DNA of 64,000 nt from Microcystis viridis FACHB-1342 (GTDB taxonomy: Bacteria; Cyanobacteriota; Cyanobacteriia; Cyanobacteriales; Microcystaceae): contig NZ_JACJSV010000014.1 of assembly GCF_014698335.1 (NCBI RefSeq), forward strand, positions 1 through 64,000, in the 5' to 3' direction. This document shows positions 21,399-29,578 of this stretch, in pieces (positions within the stretch are counted from its first letter, which is position 1; every line of letters starts with the position of its first letter). The position numbers were made by a program, and so were the translations under genes. The notes under the pieces are model-generated. The model did not search any database. It had not been told where the DNA came from and was given only the letters and a program-made list of their open reading frames with translations.

Positions 21399-22178
21399 TC
21401 ACCCTCCGCAGAATTTTAAATAAGCGGGAACAATCGATTCACCTATCTGCCAAGCTTCTCCTTGAAAGTGAAGATTTTTGAAAAGGGAGACTGGCGGAAT
21501 TGCAATTAGATCGAACGATAAAAAATTTACACTAGCGGGTATATCAGCAGTATTGAGGTAGATATGACTACGATATTCCCCGTTGGGTAATAGAATAACT
21601 CTATTTTCGGAAAGGATGGTTACTTTCACTTTACTGGTGAATTTGCCTAAGCGAATATATTCGGGCAATTCTCTATTTCCGAACACTAAAGTTTGAAAAC
21701 GACTTCCTCGTTCTATTATCCGTAGTCGTCCCGTTTGAGGAAAATTGCTCGGTCGAAAGGTATTCGGCTTTTTCCCGGAGCGTTTGATCGGTAAGTCTTC
21801 ACGGGCGATCGCCACACGATTATTCGTCATCGCATACCAGTAACTATCGGACAGTGCGTTAAAACGTTCAAATCGAAAAGATGTCCGATCATTTTTCGGC
21901 CACGCGGGCAAAATGTAACTATCTAAAGGCGATAGGTCTTCCCGGTATCTCGGTCTACAGGTTGCGGTTCCCGTCAGACGGTAGGGAGAACGCGCCCAAC
22001 CAAACGCATAAGCGAGTGCGTAGTTACCGATCGCTCCCTCGGTATAGTAGGTGTCGGATAACTCTCTAGAGGCGAAAAAAACGGGTTCGGCACACCAAAG
22101 CTCGATCAGCCTCGCACTTTCGTAAATTGTCTTTTTCGGTTCCGCTAGGGACGGGAGAGGTAATTCAAGTTGTTGCAT
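21399..22178 (-). CDS. csc1: Csc1 (Cas5d), effector set 1
   Basis: Csc1 is the Cas5-type RAMP subunit that caps the 5' handle of the crRNA in the I-D Cascade. The 259-residue product contains YTEGAIGNYALAYAFGW and the C-terminal IRLGKFTSKVKV, positions shared with set 2 Csc1 (HNYALCYALGL, IRLGKWMSKAEV). Overall similarity between the two is low. The gene lies between csc2 (60 bp upstream) and cas3' (4 bp downstream). The N-terminal extension compared with the set 2 copy is probably natural. Confidence 0.88.
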   Translation of the reverse strand: MQQLELPLPSLAEPKKTIYESARLIELWCAEPVFFASRELSDTYYTEGAIGNYALAYAFGWARSPYRLTGTATCRPRYREDLSPLDSYILPAWPKNDRTSFRFERFNALSDSYWYAMTNNRVAIAREDLPIKRSGKKPNTFRPSNFPQTGRLRIIERGSRFQTLVFGNRELPEYIRLGKFTSKVKVTILSENRVILLPNGEYRSHIYLNTADIPASVNFLSFDLIAIPPVSLFKNLHFQGEAWQIGESIVPAYLKFCGG

Positions 22179-22238
22179 AAAATTCGATTTTGAGATGAAG
22201 GGTTAGAAAAATTTTCGATCCTCTAACCCGTGAAAGAT

Positions 22239-23267
22239 TTACAGCGAAACGGACGAAGCATCCTTTTTGCCTTTTCCTTTTTTGCCAACGTCTTCAGAAC
22301 GAGGTTTACGGAAAGAAGCATAGGATTCATCGAGACGTTTTAAAAAGGTTTCCTGATCGTCCAAAGACCAATGGCGATCAACATCCAAGATCAACTCAGT
22401 TAACTCTTCCTCTGATAACCGCATAGAAATACCTCGCTTATTTGTCCACGGAGCGATCGCGGATTTGACGGCGGTAGTTAGCTCCTCGGTGTTAAAAGGA
22501 TGTTCCAATAGCTTTTCAGGCGCTCCCAGCAAGTCGTAAACAGACTGCACCAATTCTAGAGAACTGGGTAATTCCGCCATTCCGCCGAAAACCCCGATAA
22601 TTTCATTATCCATCCGTCCTAATCGACTTGAAACCGCGCCGTAACGGGTCGTCATAAGAATATTTCCGACCGTGTAGCGTAACTCGTCGGCCGTAACATC
22701 TTTTAGAGTGACGATATCGAGGAAATGAACCCCCGGTTTAATGTACTCGCTCGTGTTCAAAGCGGTAGAAGCGGTTCCTTTTTCATCACGCATCGTGCCA
22801 TTCTCGAAAATAGCGTTGATCGTCCGCTCCCCGATTAATTCGGTACTCGATAAAACACTAAACGCGTCTTCTGTCCAAACCCGACTTTTCTGAGCGCCTT
22901 CACCCCCCGCAGCGAAACCGTACAGGAAACAATCGATACAGCATTCACAGGGCGCGTTCGTGTTTAAAGAACAAACTGTGCCGCCCTTGGGCGCGTTATA
23001 CAGTAGGTTATTTGCTCTTAAAAATTCCCGTCCCCGCCGTCTTTCTGGGGCGATCTGTTTACGTTTTGTCATAACCAAACGGGGGATAATTGTCGGATCG
23101 TTGATTCCCGCTTGTACGAATTCACCACACATCGGCTCTCCAGACCCTTCGGTGCGGAAGATCGTTTCGGAGCGAGTAGTTCTTAAAACAACTAGCCCGA
23201 TCGTTCTGCCTTTGGGGAAGTTCTCGTAAGCGGGCGCAAGAAAGGGGGTTAATTTTTCGATAGTCAT
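22239..23267 (-). CDS. csc2: Csc2 (Cas7d) backbone, effector set 1
   Basis: Csc2 polymerises along the crRNA spacer as the Cas7-type backbone. The 342-residue product has KRKQIAPERRRGREFLR near residue 70-90, matched by KRKQSTPERLVGRELLR in the set 2 paralogue. A cysteine-containing segment, CECCIDCFLYGFA, is followed by a conserved FENGTM and the RYGAVSSRLGRMDNEIIGV block. An AGGAAA ribosome-binding sequence precedes the ATG. It is 31 bp downstream of cas10d. The C-terminal tail is basic and of low complexity. Confidence 0.93.
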   Translation of the reverse strand: MTIEKLTPFLAPAYENFPKGRTIGLVVLRTTRSETIFRTEGSGEPMCGEFVQAGINDPTIIPRLVMTKRKQIAPERRRGREFLRANNLLYNAPKGGTVCSLNTNAPCECCIDCFLYGFAAGGEGAQKSRVWTEDAFSVLSSTELIGERTINAIFENGTMRDEKGTASTALNTSEYIKPGVHFLDIVTLKDVTADELRYTVGNILMTTRYGAVSSRLGRMDNEIIGVFGGMAELPSSLELVQSVYDLLGAPEKLLEHPFNTEELTTAVKSAIAPWTNKRGISMRLSEEELTELILDVDRHWSLDDQETFLKRLDESYASFRKPRSEDVGKKGKGKKDASSVSL

Positions 23268-23298
23268 AGAATCGTTTTCCTGAATATTCGTGGATTAT

Positions 23299-26061
23299 TT
23301 ATTGCTCGTTAGTTTCTGCGGCAGTTGGGGGTTGATTTTTCGATTCTTCCTTGATCCGTTGCCTGGCTTCCTGTAGGAAGAAAAGATATGCGGCTTCTAG
23401 TGTTTTTTTATCGGCTAGAAGTCTTTCTGGGCGGGATTGATAAACTTCCTCGAAAAGTTGTCTCAATACCTCGTAATACCGCTTGATCTGTTCGTATTTA
23501 GTTGCACCGACACCGTGTTCGCGGATGCGATCAAGTCGGTTGTGATAATTCTGCACTAACGCACCGAAAACCACATCCCAGGACAGATGGGCTTTGCGAG
23601 AACGAATCGCGTTGATAAACTCGGTAAACGGTTCCGCTTGCGAGGTTCGACGGAAAGAACTCCCCCGTAAGACCGCTTCTTCGGCAATACTAGCCGCTTC
23701 TTTAAGATAGCGACTTAATAGATCATGTTCATCCTTCATGCAACTCTCCAGTAAAATATTCAAGGGTTGAGAAATCTGGTGCCAAAAATACTCTAAATTC
23801 GGATCATCATGTTCTCGTAATAACCAACGAAGAATAACATAGTAAAGTTCGATCGGTCTTCTTAGCGATCGGGAGAGGTCGTAAAGGCAATCATCTTTCT
23901 TTTGAAGACTAGCAATTGTTATCGCTAATTTACCCAAACATCTTAATCGAGTTAAAATTTCCTCAGCGATTTCTTCGGGTCTTAAAGTTTTTGGCTTACT
24001 CTGACCGCTCCGCCGATATTGACCGTTTCCTAGTAACGGTTGCAAAGTAGAGGGAATCCCCTCAACTCTTCCATAAAAATTATTCCATGATTCCACCTCC
24101 AAATTACTACTGACTACAAAAGGAAACCCGAAATCCGTCGCAAGAGACAAATCTAAGGCCAAGTGAATTGTTTTCAATAAGGCTATTGAATTATTCGCAT
24201 CACCCCATAAAATTGGGATAATTACGGTCGATTGGATAAACTCAGGACGTTTAGGAAAAGCCAAACCGACTACTTTGTTCAATTTGAACTCGATACCCAA
24301 TTCATTGATCGATCGAGGTTTGTAAATTAACTGTTCGTTATCGACTTTATAGAACTTGAGTTCATCGATTGTGACCGTTCCTCCCTCGCCTATCGCCGCT
24401 TTCTCCTCTAAAAATCGTCTCCAAAAGCTCAATAGATCGGGACTAGACCCTTTCGGTAAAGCAAAATGAAGATAAAGCGGTTCTTGCTTAGTAGCGGCGG
24501 GAAAAGATGCGCCGACAGCCATTAATTTATAGGCGAGAGAAGCCATTGTATCTGCTTGTCTTTTCGGTTCCGCACTCATTCCCCCAGGGAGACGATTGGA
24601 AAAAGATTGAACTTTTGTCTCTGGGGGCATATTATTCGACATTAGTTCTTCAATCTGTTTCGATGTGCTACCGAGGGAGGAACGTTGTCGGGGATTTGCT
24701 TCGATATAAGCATCAAGCTCGTCTTTTGCCCGCCAAGTTCTCGCATTAGGGAAATTCAGCCATTGAGAAACTACCGCTATCATTTCTTCGGATACTTCCA
24801 AATCCGAGTCCTGGAGGTTTGTTGCCAAACGTAGTTGAAAAGATTCCCTTAAAGCCTCTTGAATCCCTTCCATTCCCCTCTCTGCGGATTTAGCTGCGAA
24901 CAGACAACGGCCGTATTGAGAATTAAAAGGTTCGAGTGCGATCCTTTGTTCTTTCGATAGTCCGGTGCGCTCGCCAATCCTCTCCCAAGCTTCCTGCGGA
25001 TTTATACCAGCCCCTCGATAACTCAGGTAAGCGGCCTTCAGACCTTCAGAAATGGCGAAATCGTCGGCAGTGGCAATCGGTAATAATCCAATCGCTTCGG
25101 CTTCTCGAACCGCTTTCTCTCCCGCCATTCCCGCGTATTTGCTAACATCTTGTTGAATTTTATCGGACTTGATGCCCGCTTTCTTTTTTTCTAACAATGC
25201 AATAACACAACCGAGGGTTTCCTCTGGATTTTGTTGGATCGCTTGAAGCTCGATTTTAATCCCGTCTTTCGTCGGATGGACAAGCTGTTCGATATTGTTA
25301 CCGAACACCCGATCGATTCTATTTTGCCAAGCGATCGCTATCTCTTTCGTCAGATCTCGATCAGGGAATTTCTCACCTAAAAATAGTTGTCCGTCGGGAT
25401 AGATCGCTAAAGACTGTAGGCTGTATTTCATCAACACTTCTTCGCAGGCTCCCAACAAAAGCGAGGTTAAATACCCTTTATCCTCCGATAAGCAAACACG
25501 AAATAATTGACAGGGACGGCCGAGAGCGATCGTTAATTCGTTCTCGACCTTACGAAGACGTTTTTCTTCCCCTATCCCCAAGTCGAATAGATCAGCCCCG
25601 ATCAACATGGCCGCCCATTTTTTAATATTTCCATCTTCTGGAAAAAATCTCATTCCATCGCTGGCACTATGACCGGAATGACGCTCGATTAATCTTCTGA
25701 CTAGCTCGTAATCCTCTTCGGTTTTCACCAGAGCCGATACACCGGCTAACTCCAACTGTTCCTCTAAAAAAGCCCGATCTCTCGCCAGTTTCTTAACACT
25801 ACGTCCTGATTCATCTAATTTATTTAAATCATGGGTCACTCCGACGGCTAAAATTATCCCTCGTTTTTCTTCTGGCACTCCTGCGATACGGGTGATGGTT
25901 AAAAGAAATTGACAGACAGAATCTAAATGCTCGGCTAGGCTTGTTCCCTTTCTAACCCCATATTGGTAATGGCACGCGTGTAGCTTGTAAAGCTGGGGAC
26001 GGATTTTTAGAAAATACCTTTCTTCTAAGGTTGGTTGGCACTCGTCTGTTATGAACATCAT
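23299..26061 (-). CDS. cas10d: Cas10d (Csc3) large subunit with HD nuclease, effector set 1
   Basis: Cas10d is the large subunit of the I-D interference complex and carries the DNA-cutting HD domain. In the 920-residue product likely HD ligands are His45 (AEHLDSV), His77-Asp78 (GVTHDLNKL), His128 and His131 (ERHSGHS) and Asp157 (GADLFDLG). No GGDD palm motif is visible, as expected for Cas10d and unlike type III Cas10. It follows the small wHTH gene after 96 bp and leads csc2-csc1-cas3'. It is about 230 residues shorter than the set 2 Cas10d and barely similar to it. Confidence 0.92.
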   Translation of the reverse strand: MMFITDECQPTLEERYFLKIRPQLYKLHACHYQYGVRKGTSLAEHLDSVCQFLLTITRIAGVPEEKRGIILAVGVTHDLNKLDESGRSVKKLARDRAFLEEQLELAGVSALVKTEEDYELVRRLIERHSGHSASDGMRFFPEDGNIKKWAAMLIGADLFDLGIGEEKRLRKVENELTIALGRPCQLFRVCLSEDKGYLTSLLLGACEEVLMKYSLQSLAIYPDGQLFLGEKFPDRDLTKEIAIAWQNRIDRVFGNNIEQLVHPTKDGIKIELQAIQQNPEETLGCVIALLEKKKAGIKSDKIQQDVSKYAGMAGEKAVREAEAIGLLPIATADDFAISEGLKAAYLSYRGAGINPQEAWERIGERTGLSKEQRIALEPFNSQYGRCLFAAKSAERGMEGIQEALRESFQLRLATNLQDSDLEVSEEMIAVVSQWLNFPNARTWRAKDELDAYIEANPRQRSSLGSTSKQIEELMSNNMPPETKVQSFSNRLPGGMSAEPKRQADTMASLAYKLMAVGASFPAATKQEPLYLHFALPKGSSPDLLSFWRRFLEEKAAIGEGGTVTIDELKFYKVDNEQLIYKPRSINELGIEFKLNKVVGLAFPKRPEFIQSTVIIPILWGDANNSIALLKTIHLALDLSLATDFGFPFVVSSNLEVESWNNFYGRVEGIPSTLQPLLGNGQYRRSGQSKPKTLRPEEIAEEILTRLRCLGKLAITIASLQKKDDCLYDLSRSLRRPIELYYVILRWLLREHDDPNLEYFWHQISQPLNILLESCMKDEHDLLSRYLKEAASIAEEAVLRGSSFRRTSQAEPFTEFINAIRSRKAHLSWDVVFGALVQNYHNRLDRIREHGVGATKYEQIKRYYEVLRQLFEEVYQSRPERLLADKKTLEAAYLFFLQEARQRIKEESKNQPPTAAETNEQ

Positions 26062-26157
26062 ATTGTTCGCTCATCTCCCAATCGAATACAAGAGGTGATC
26101 AGTATAGGGGGAGACAATCCCCCATACGGCATGGATTCACGGAGCGGTCGCTCTAAG

Positions 26158-26346
26158 CTACGCTTTTAGTCGCCACTCGTAGCGCTTTCTTTCGATATGA
26201 CGTTGCTCGAATTGATGACCTCGTTTTTTCAGAACGTGCATCGTTGCCGAAAAGCGATGGCTAATTTTTTCCGCTAGTTCTTGGCTAGAGTGCCAGCCTC
26301 CATCGGACATCAATCTCAGTAAACGATCGGATAAGTTATCACTCAT
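26158..26346 (-). CDS. Small winged-helix DNA-binding protein at head of set 1
   Basis: The 62-residue product has the pattern DRLLRLMSDGGWHSSQELAEKIS followed by RFSATMHVLKKRG and a basic C-terminal end, which reads as a minimal winged helix-turn-helix (recognition helix around ATMHVLKKRG). It is the first gene of the set 1 operon, 96 bp before cas10d, directly beneath a cluster of inverted and direct repeats. An autoregulatory or operon-regulating role is an inference; small wHTH proteins of this kind are not a required I-D component. Confidence 0.75.
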   Translation of the reverse strand: MSDNLSDRLLRLMSDGGWHSSQELAEKISHRFSATMHVLKKRGHQFEQRHIERKRYEWRLKA

Positions 26347-26426
26347 AGGTTTTCACCTCAATATGTTGACTCTCGGACTAGCCTTGTCATAACCTATGAA
26401 GTAGTCAATCAACATAGACGGACTAG
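26344..26426 (-). promoter_or_regulatory. Repeat-rich candidate operator upstream of the set 1 operon
   Basis: Three motif pairs lie in 83 bp over and before the wHTH start: CATAGGTT (26344-26351) with AACCTATG (26391-26398), ATGTTGACT (26362-26370) with an imperfect inverse AGTCAATCAACAT (26403-26415), and a direct repeat CGGACTAG (26374-26381 and 26419-26426). Such spacing suits binding by a dimeric or looping repressor such as the divergent WYL protein or the wHTH protein. No factor can be assigned from sequence alone. Confidence 0.5.
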
Positions 26427-26890
26427 GCGTAAGGTCTGGTTCGTTTATTACTATATCACTTTAAAAGGTTAATATGGCAATAAAGAGAAAATTTACAGAT
26501 CGAGAGGTTGATCAGCACCCAACTGTCCGCTAAAATGATAGTCCAGCGATAAAAGCCTCTAAGGAATTGAAAAAATATCGCAATCAAGACTGTAAATAGT
26601 CTTTTTTAAGGAATTCCCTAATAGGGATAGCTTGATAATCGCACTTTCCTCCTTTAATCAGCTTTAGGCTTGATTAAATTTTGTTTACTTTGACCGACCC
26701 ATCGCAAAACATAACGGTCAACTCATCCCCGATTCGGGATTTCCTAAAACGAATAGCGGAATCGGCAATAACCCCGATCACTTCCTTATCCTTCTCAACT
26801 GTCCTTTGCTCATAGTCCTTTGTCCTCATTTATCATTACAATATAGGCATCGTAGCACAAATATTCTAAAGTTACAAGTACATTTTTCAG
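26427..26890. other. Intergenic region between the set 1 operon and WYL gene 1
   Basis: It holds a possible broken small ORF on the minus strand (26587-26829) and a plus-strand hairpin AAGACT-GTAAAT-AGTCTT followed by T residues near 26587-26608, which resembles a weak terminator. An isolated CCCTAATAGGG (26616-26626) is identical to the hairpin core of CRISPR repeat blocks A and B. Promoters for the divergent WYL gene and the wHTH operon must lie here. Confidence 0.5.
26674..26829 (-). pseudogene. Possible small ORF (51 codons) with an in-frame stop
   Basis: From the ATG at 26827-26829 the frame encodes a protein-like sequence containing EVIGVIADSAIRFRKSRIGD and DELTVMFCDGSVKVNKI, then TAA. 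The same frame continues beyond the stop for 29 more codons (ending KCDYQAIPIREFLKKDYLQS near 26587), as if one protein of about 80 residues carries a nonsense mutation. I do not recognise a family. It lies between WYL gene 1 and the set 1 operon. It could also be chance coding potential. Confidence 0.3.
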
Positions 26891-27742
26891 GTGAATCGCA
26901 AAAAAGAAACAATTACACTGTCAATTCCTCCCGGCACGAAGGAGAAGCTAGAGGCGATCGCCCGACGCTTTGACATCTTTTGGGGGAAAAGTCCTAGTCC
27001 GTCAGGTCTAATCGCCGCCATCGCCGAAGGAGAACTGGAGATCGGTGAACCTTTTACCCTCTCGGCAAAGCGGGTCGAAGCGATCAAGGAAGCGATCGAC
27101 CGTCTGGTGCGATCGGGTAACATCGAACCGGCCCAGACTCTTTCTAATTTTCTTTTAGAGAGAGGAAATCTCTCCCCTCAAGAGCGTCGGGAGATTTCCG
27201 AACAGGTGAGTCAGTACGATCGCGATTGGCGGCTCACGGTGGAGCGCTATATCCATGACCGGCAAGCTTTTCGGGTAATGTACAAAAATTCTCAGGGACA
27301 GACCCTAGAATTTACCGTTCGCTCTGCCGAGATCATGTTTCGGGAAAAAGAATTCTATCTAGAGATCTGGTGTGAAGAAACGGTCGATCTGTCAGAAGAA
27401 GATCAGCGAGACTTTCCCGAACTTGTTCACAATCGCTGTCTTAAATTCTCCCGTATTCAAAGCCTGATCCCGATCGAAGAACCATGGCGAGACAGTCTCG
27501 ATTTTATAGAAGTACAATTACAATTAGAAAAAGACCTCGTGAAGGCCTATGAAAGGAACACAAGGGATATCGACGACCGAGAGGTAAACGGAAAAAGGAT
27601 TATAACCCGTAAAGTCTCTAGTCCTTTTTGGTTAATTCGGGAGATTTTACCCTACGGAGATCGCTGTATTGTACTTACACCAGAGCCATTACGCAACCGG
27701 ATCAAACAAATTTTATTTAAATCTCGTCAACAGTACGAATAG
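26891..27742 (+). CDS. WYL-domain regulator, set 1 partner
   Basis: The 283-residue product starts at GTG. The N-terminal segment, ETITLSIPPGTKEKLEAIARRF, resembles a ribbon-helix-helix or related DNA-binding start. The middle and C-terminal parts (FRVMYKNSQGQTLEFTVRSAEIMF, FYLEIWCEE, then SPFWLIREILPYGDRC) fit the WYL/WCX ligand-sensing fold. WYL proteins of this type accompany cyanobacterial I-D loci; Sll7009 of Synechocystis has been reported to affect accumulation of I-D crRNAs. Here it is divergent from the set 1 operon, sharing a 544-bp intergenic region. Its paralogue at 36780 is divergent from set 2. Confidence 0.85.
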   Translation: MNRKKETITLSIPPGTKEKLEAIARRFDIFWGKSPSPSGLIAAIAEGELEIGEPFTLSAKRVEAIKEAIDRLVRSGNIEPAQTLSNFLLERGNLSPQERREISEQVSQYDRDWRLTVERYIHDRQAFRVMYKNSQGQTLEFTVRSAEIMFREKEFYLEIWCEETVDLSEEDQRDFPELVHNRCLKFSRIQSLIPIEEPWRDSLDFIEVQLQLEKDLVKAYERNTRDIDDREVNGKRIITRKVSSPFWLIREILPYGDRCIVLTPEPLRNRIKQILFKSRQQYE

Positions 27743-27763
27743 GAGTAAGGTGTGCGATGCGAC

Positions 27764-27838
27764 GGTAATATCGCCCTCGGGAGCGGTTAGTGAGAAAAAT
27801 TCCGGTAAAGTGAGGGGTTTAGAAGAGATAAGAGTCAT
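27764..27838 (-). pseudogene. Uma2 5' fragment (25 codons)
   Basis: From the ATG at 27838 the minus strand reads MTLISSKPLTLPEFFSLTAP then EGDIT, the exact start of the Uma2 family seen at 18418. It then runs into unrelated sequence belonging to the end of WYL gene 1. It is the stump left when set 1 was joined to the resident csc1-Uma2 junction. Confidence 0.92.
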
Positions 27839-27904
27839 GGTCAATTTTCAACCGAAGCGATAGGACAATCGAGCGGGAATTTTGAGATCGGGGCGATCGC
27901 TTAT
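27764..27904 (-). repeat. 141-bp direct repeat, copy L
   Basis: This is the partner of 18344-18484. It contains the real 3' end of the set 2 csc1 and a truncated Uma2 start, and it ends abruptly just downstream of WYL gene 1. The breakpoint is at 27763/27764. Confidence 0.95.
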
Positions 27905-28522
27905 TTGGTAATATTCCCCGCGCATTCTCACATTACGAATCAAACTAACGGGAGGCATATTAATCACATCGTAGCCAATCACCTGATGGGTAAACATAAC
28001 ATCGAGAGGATTTAAAGGATAGGGATAAATAAATAAATCCTCTTTTTGTTTTGATAGGGAAAGTTCTGTCAGTTTTACTTCCGCTTTACTCATCCATTTT
28101 CCCAAACGAATCCATTTAGGAAGTTGTAGGGGGTGATGGGAAATAATAAAACATTCAAAAACACTTTCGGGAGCGATTTCTTTTGCCCTGCCAAAACTGG
28201 GAATATTTTTCTGGGTTTTTTCCATCTCCACATGATAGTTATTATTGGCATATTTCCAAGTATTGAGAACCGCCGTATGAGCGATCGCCCGTGCGGGAGT
28301 GACATAAATTTTCTCTTCGTTAAGAGGATTTAAATGTTCTTGGTACTGTGGAATCTGTTCGGAACAGAAGTAACGATAACTATCGCTATTTACCAATCCC
28401 AAAGCATAACAGAGCGCGTAATTATGAATTACGGGTTCGCTTTCGTAGAGTCTGCCGATTTCACGGGTTGCGTAATAAAGACTATCGTGCAGTTCTAATT
28501 GACAGGAATAAATATGTACCAT
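27848..28522 (-). CDS. csc1: Csc1 (Cas5d), effector set 2
   Basis: The product is 224 residues from the ATG at 28522. A GTG at 28546 would add eight residues encoded by a hairpin and is unlikely. It is the Cas5-type subunit of the second I-D complex, with YYATREIGRLYESEP, HNYALCYALGL and IRLGKWMSKAEV aligning with the equivalents in set 1 Csc1. It is the last intact gene of set 2. Its final codons lie in the 141-bp direct repeat and recur as a fragment between the Uma2 genes, so the original next genes were Uma2 and cas6. Confidence 0.9.
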   Translation of the reverse strand: MVHIYSCQLELHDSLYYATREIGRLYESEPVIHNYALCYALGLVNSDSYRYFCSEQIPQYQEHLNPLNEEKIYVTPARAIAHTAVLNTWKYANNNYHVEMEKTQKNIPSFGRAKEIAPESVFECFIISHHPLQLPKWIRLGKWMSKAEVKLTELSLSKQKEDLFIYPYPLNPLDVMFTHQVIGYDVINMPPVSLIRNVRMRGEYYQISDRPDLKIPARLSYRFG

Positions 28523-28529
28523 AATGATA

Positions 28530-28548
28530 GGGTGGGCGACACCCACCC
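28530..28548. repeat. GC-rich hairpin between csc2 and csc1 of set 2
   Basis: GGGTGGG-CGACA-CCCACCC forms a perfect 7-bp stem directly upstream of the csc1 start, within the operon. It may be a small interspersed repeat or an RNA processing or stability element. There is no T-tract, so it is not a standard terminator. Confidence 0.8.
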
Positions 28549-28559
28549 GACGAAATTAG

Positions 28560-29561
28560 CTATTTTTTCTCGGCTTTCTTTTTCTCGATATATTGTTTAA
28601 AGTATTTTTTTGACTCCTTATTTGCTTGATCTAGAACCGATAAAATTCCTGCTTCCGTACCCGTGAGAGTTTTCACCTCAGTTAATAAAGGTTGAAAATT
28701 TTCCCCGATAAAATCGGTATGAACGATAAATTCTTCCGCCATTAATGCTTGTATTGCTTCGGTGGCTTTTTCCATAACTAAATCCTCATCTAAGGGATCG
28801 ATCGATTGTAATACCTCATCGGGAAGGCGATCATATATTGCCTGTGTCCAGCGCAAATTACTAACAATTTCCCCATCAGCAAAAATAACACCGATAAGCT
28901 CATTTCTTACCCGTCCCGTCCGGGTGGTTTGTGCGCCGTAGTGACGGGTACGCAGGATATTATTAAAAACATAGAGAAAACTCGCTTCTGTCGGATCTTT
29001 TAAAGTGACAATACTAGGGAAAAACACCTGCGGACGGATGTGATCCTGCTGGCTAATCCTGCTAGTCACTTCTCCTACTTTTGTGTTATTTTCTCCCTTT
29101 GATGCCATGGTACCGTTCTCGTAGGGAGCGTTTAAAGTAAAACTTTCATGGGATTCATCAAAGGGTGTGATCGAAAAAGCCGTATCTACTACTACTTTCG
29201 ATTTTTCTGAACCCGAATCACCGATGGCAAAACCATAAATAATACAGTCGGCGTTATTCATGGCAAATTTTACATTGTACTCACATTCTTCGGCAGTTAC
29301 AATGTTGTATTTACGGAGTAATTCTCGTCCGACTAAACGTTCTGGAGTTGACTGTTTTCGTTTAAACATCGATAAACGACTAATCGTTTTTTTGCTATCA
29401 ATTCCCGCACGAACACGAGCTTTATTTAGCTCTCCATCTGTTTGAAATAAAGGATAAGATTCTGTGACTCGAATCGTCAAAAAGTGAACGTATTTTCCCA
29501 TCGGTTTGTAGGGAATCTCGCTATGAAAGAATTTAGAATTGAGGGTTTTCAGTAAAGACAT
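28560..29561 (-). CDS. csc2: Csc2 (Cas7d) backbone, effector set 2
   Basis: The 333-residue product is the Cas7-type backbone subunit of the second I-D complex. It shares with set 1 Csc2 the block FKRKQSTPERLVGRELLRKY, the segment ADCIIYGFAIGDSGSEKSKV, YENGTM, and HYGAQTTRTGRVRNELIGV. Elsewhere the two differ widely. It lacks the CECCIDC cysteine group of the set 1 protein. It starts 17 bp after cas10d and is followed by csc1. The C-terminus is lysine-rich. Confidence 0.92.
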   Translation of the reverse strand: MSLLKTLNSKFFHSEIPYKPMGKYVHFLTIRVTESYPLFQTDGELNKARVRAGIDSKKTISRLSMFKRKQSTPERLVGRELLRKYNIVTAEECEYNVKFAMNNADCIIYGFAIGDSGSEKSKVVVDTAFSITPFDESHESFTLNAPYENGTMASKGENNTKVGEVTSRISQQDHIRPQVFFPSIVTLKDPTEASFLYVFNNILRTRHYGAQTTRTGRVRNELIGVIFADGEIVSNLRWTQAIYDRLPDEVLQSIDPLDEDLVMEKATEAIQALMAEEFIVHTDFIGENFQPLLTEVKTLTGTEAGILSVLDQANKESKKYFKQYIEKKKAEKK

Positions 29562-29578
29562 GGTAGGTACTCCTTGAA

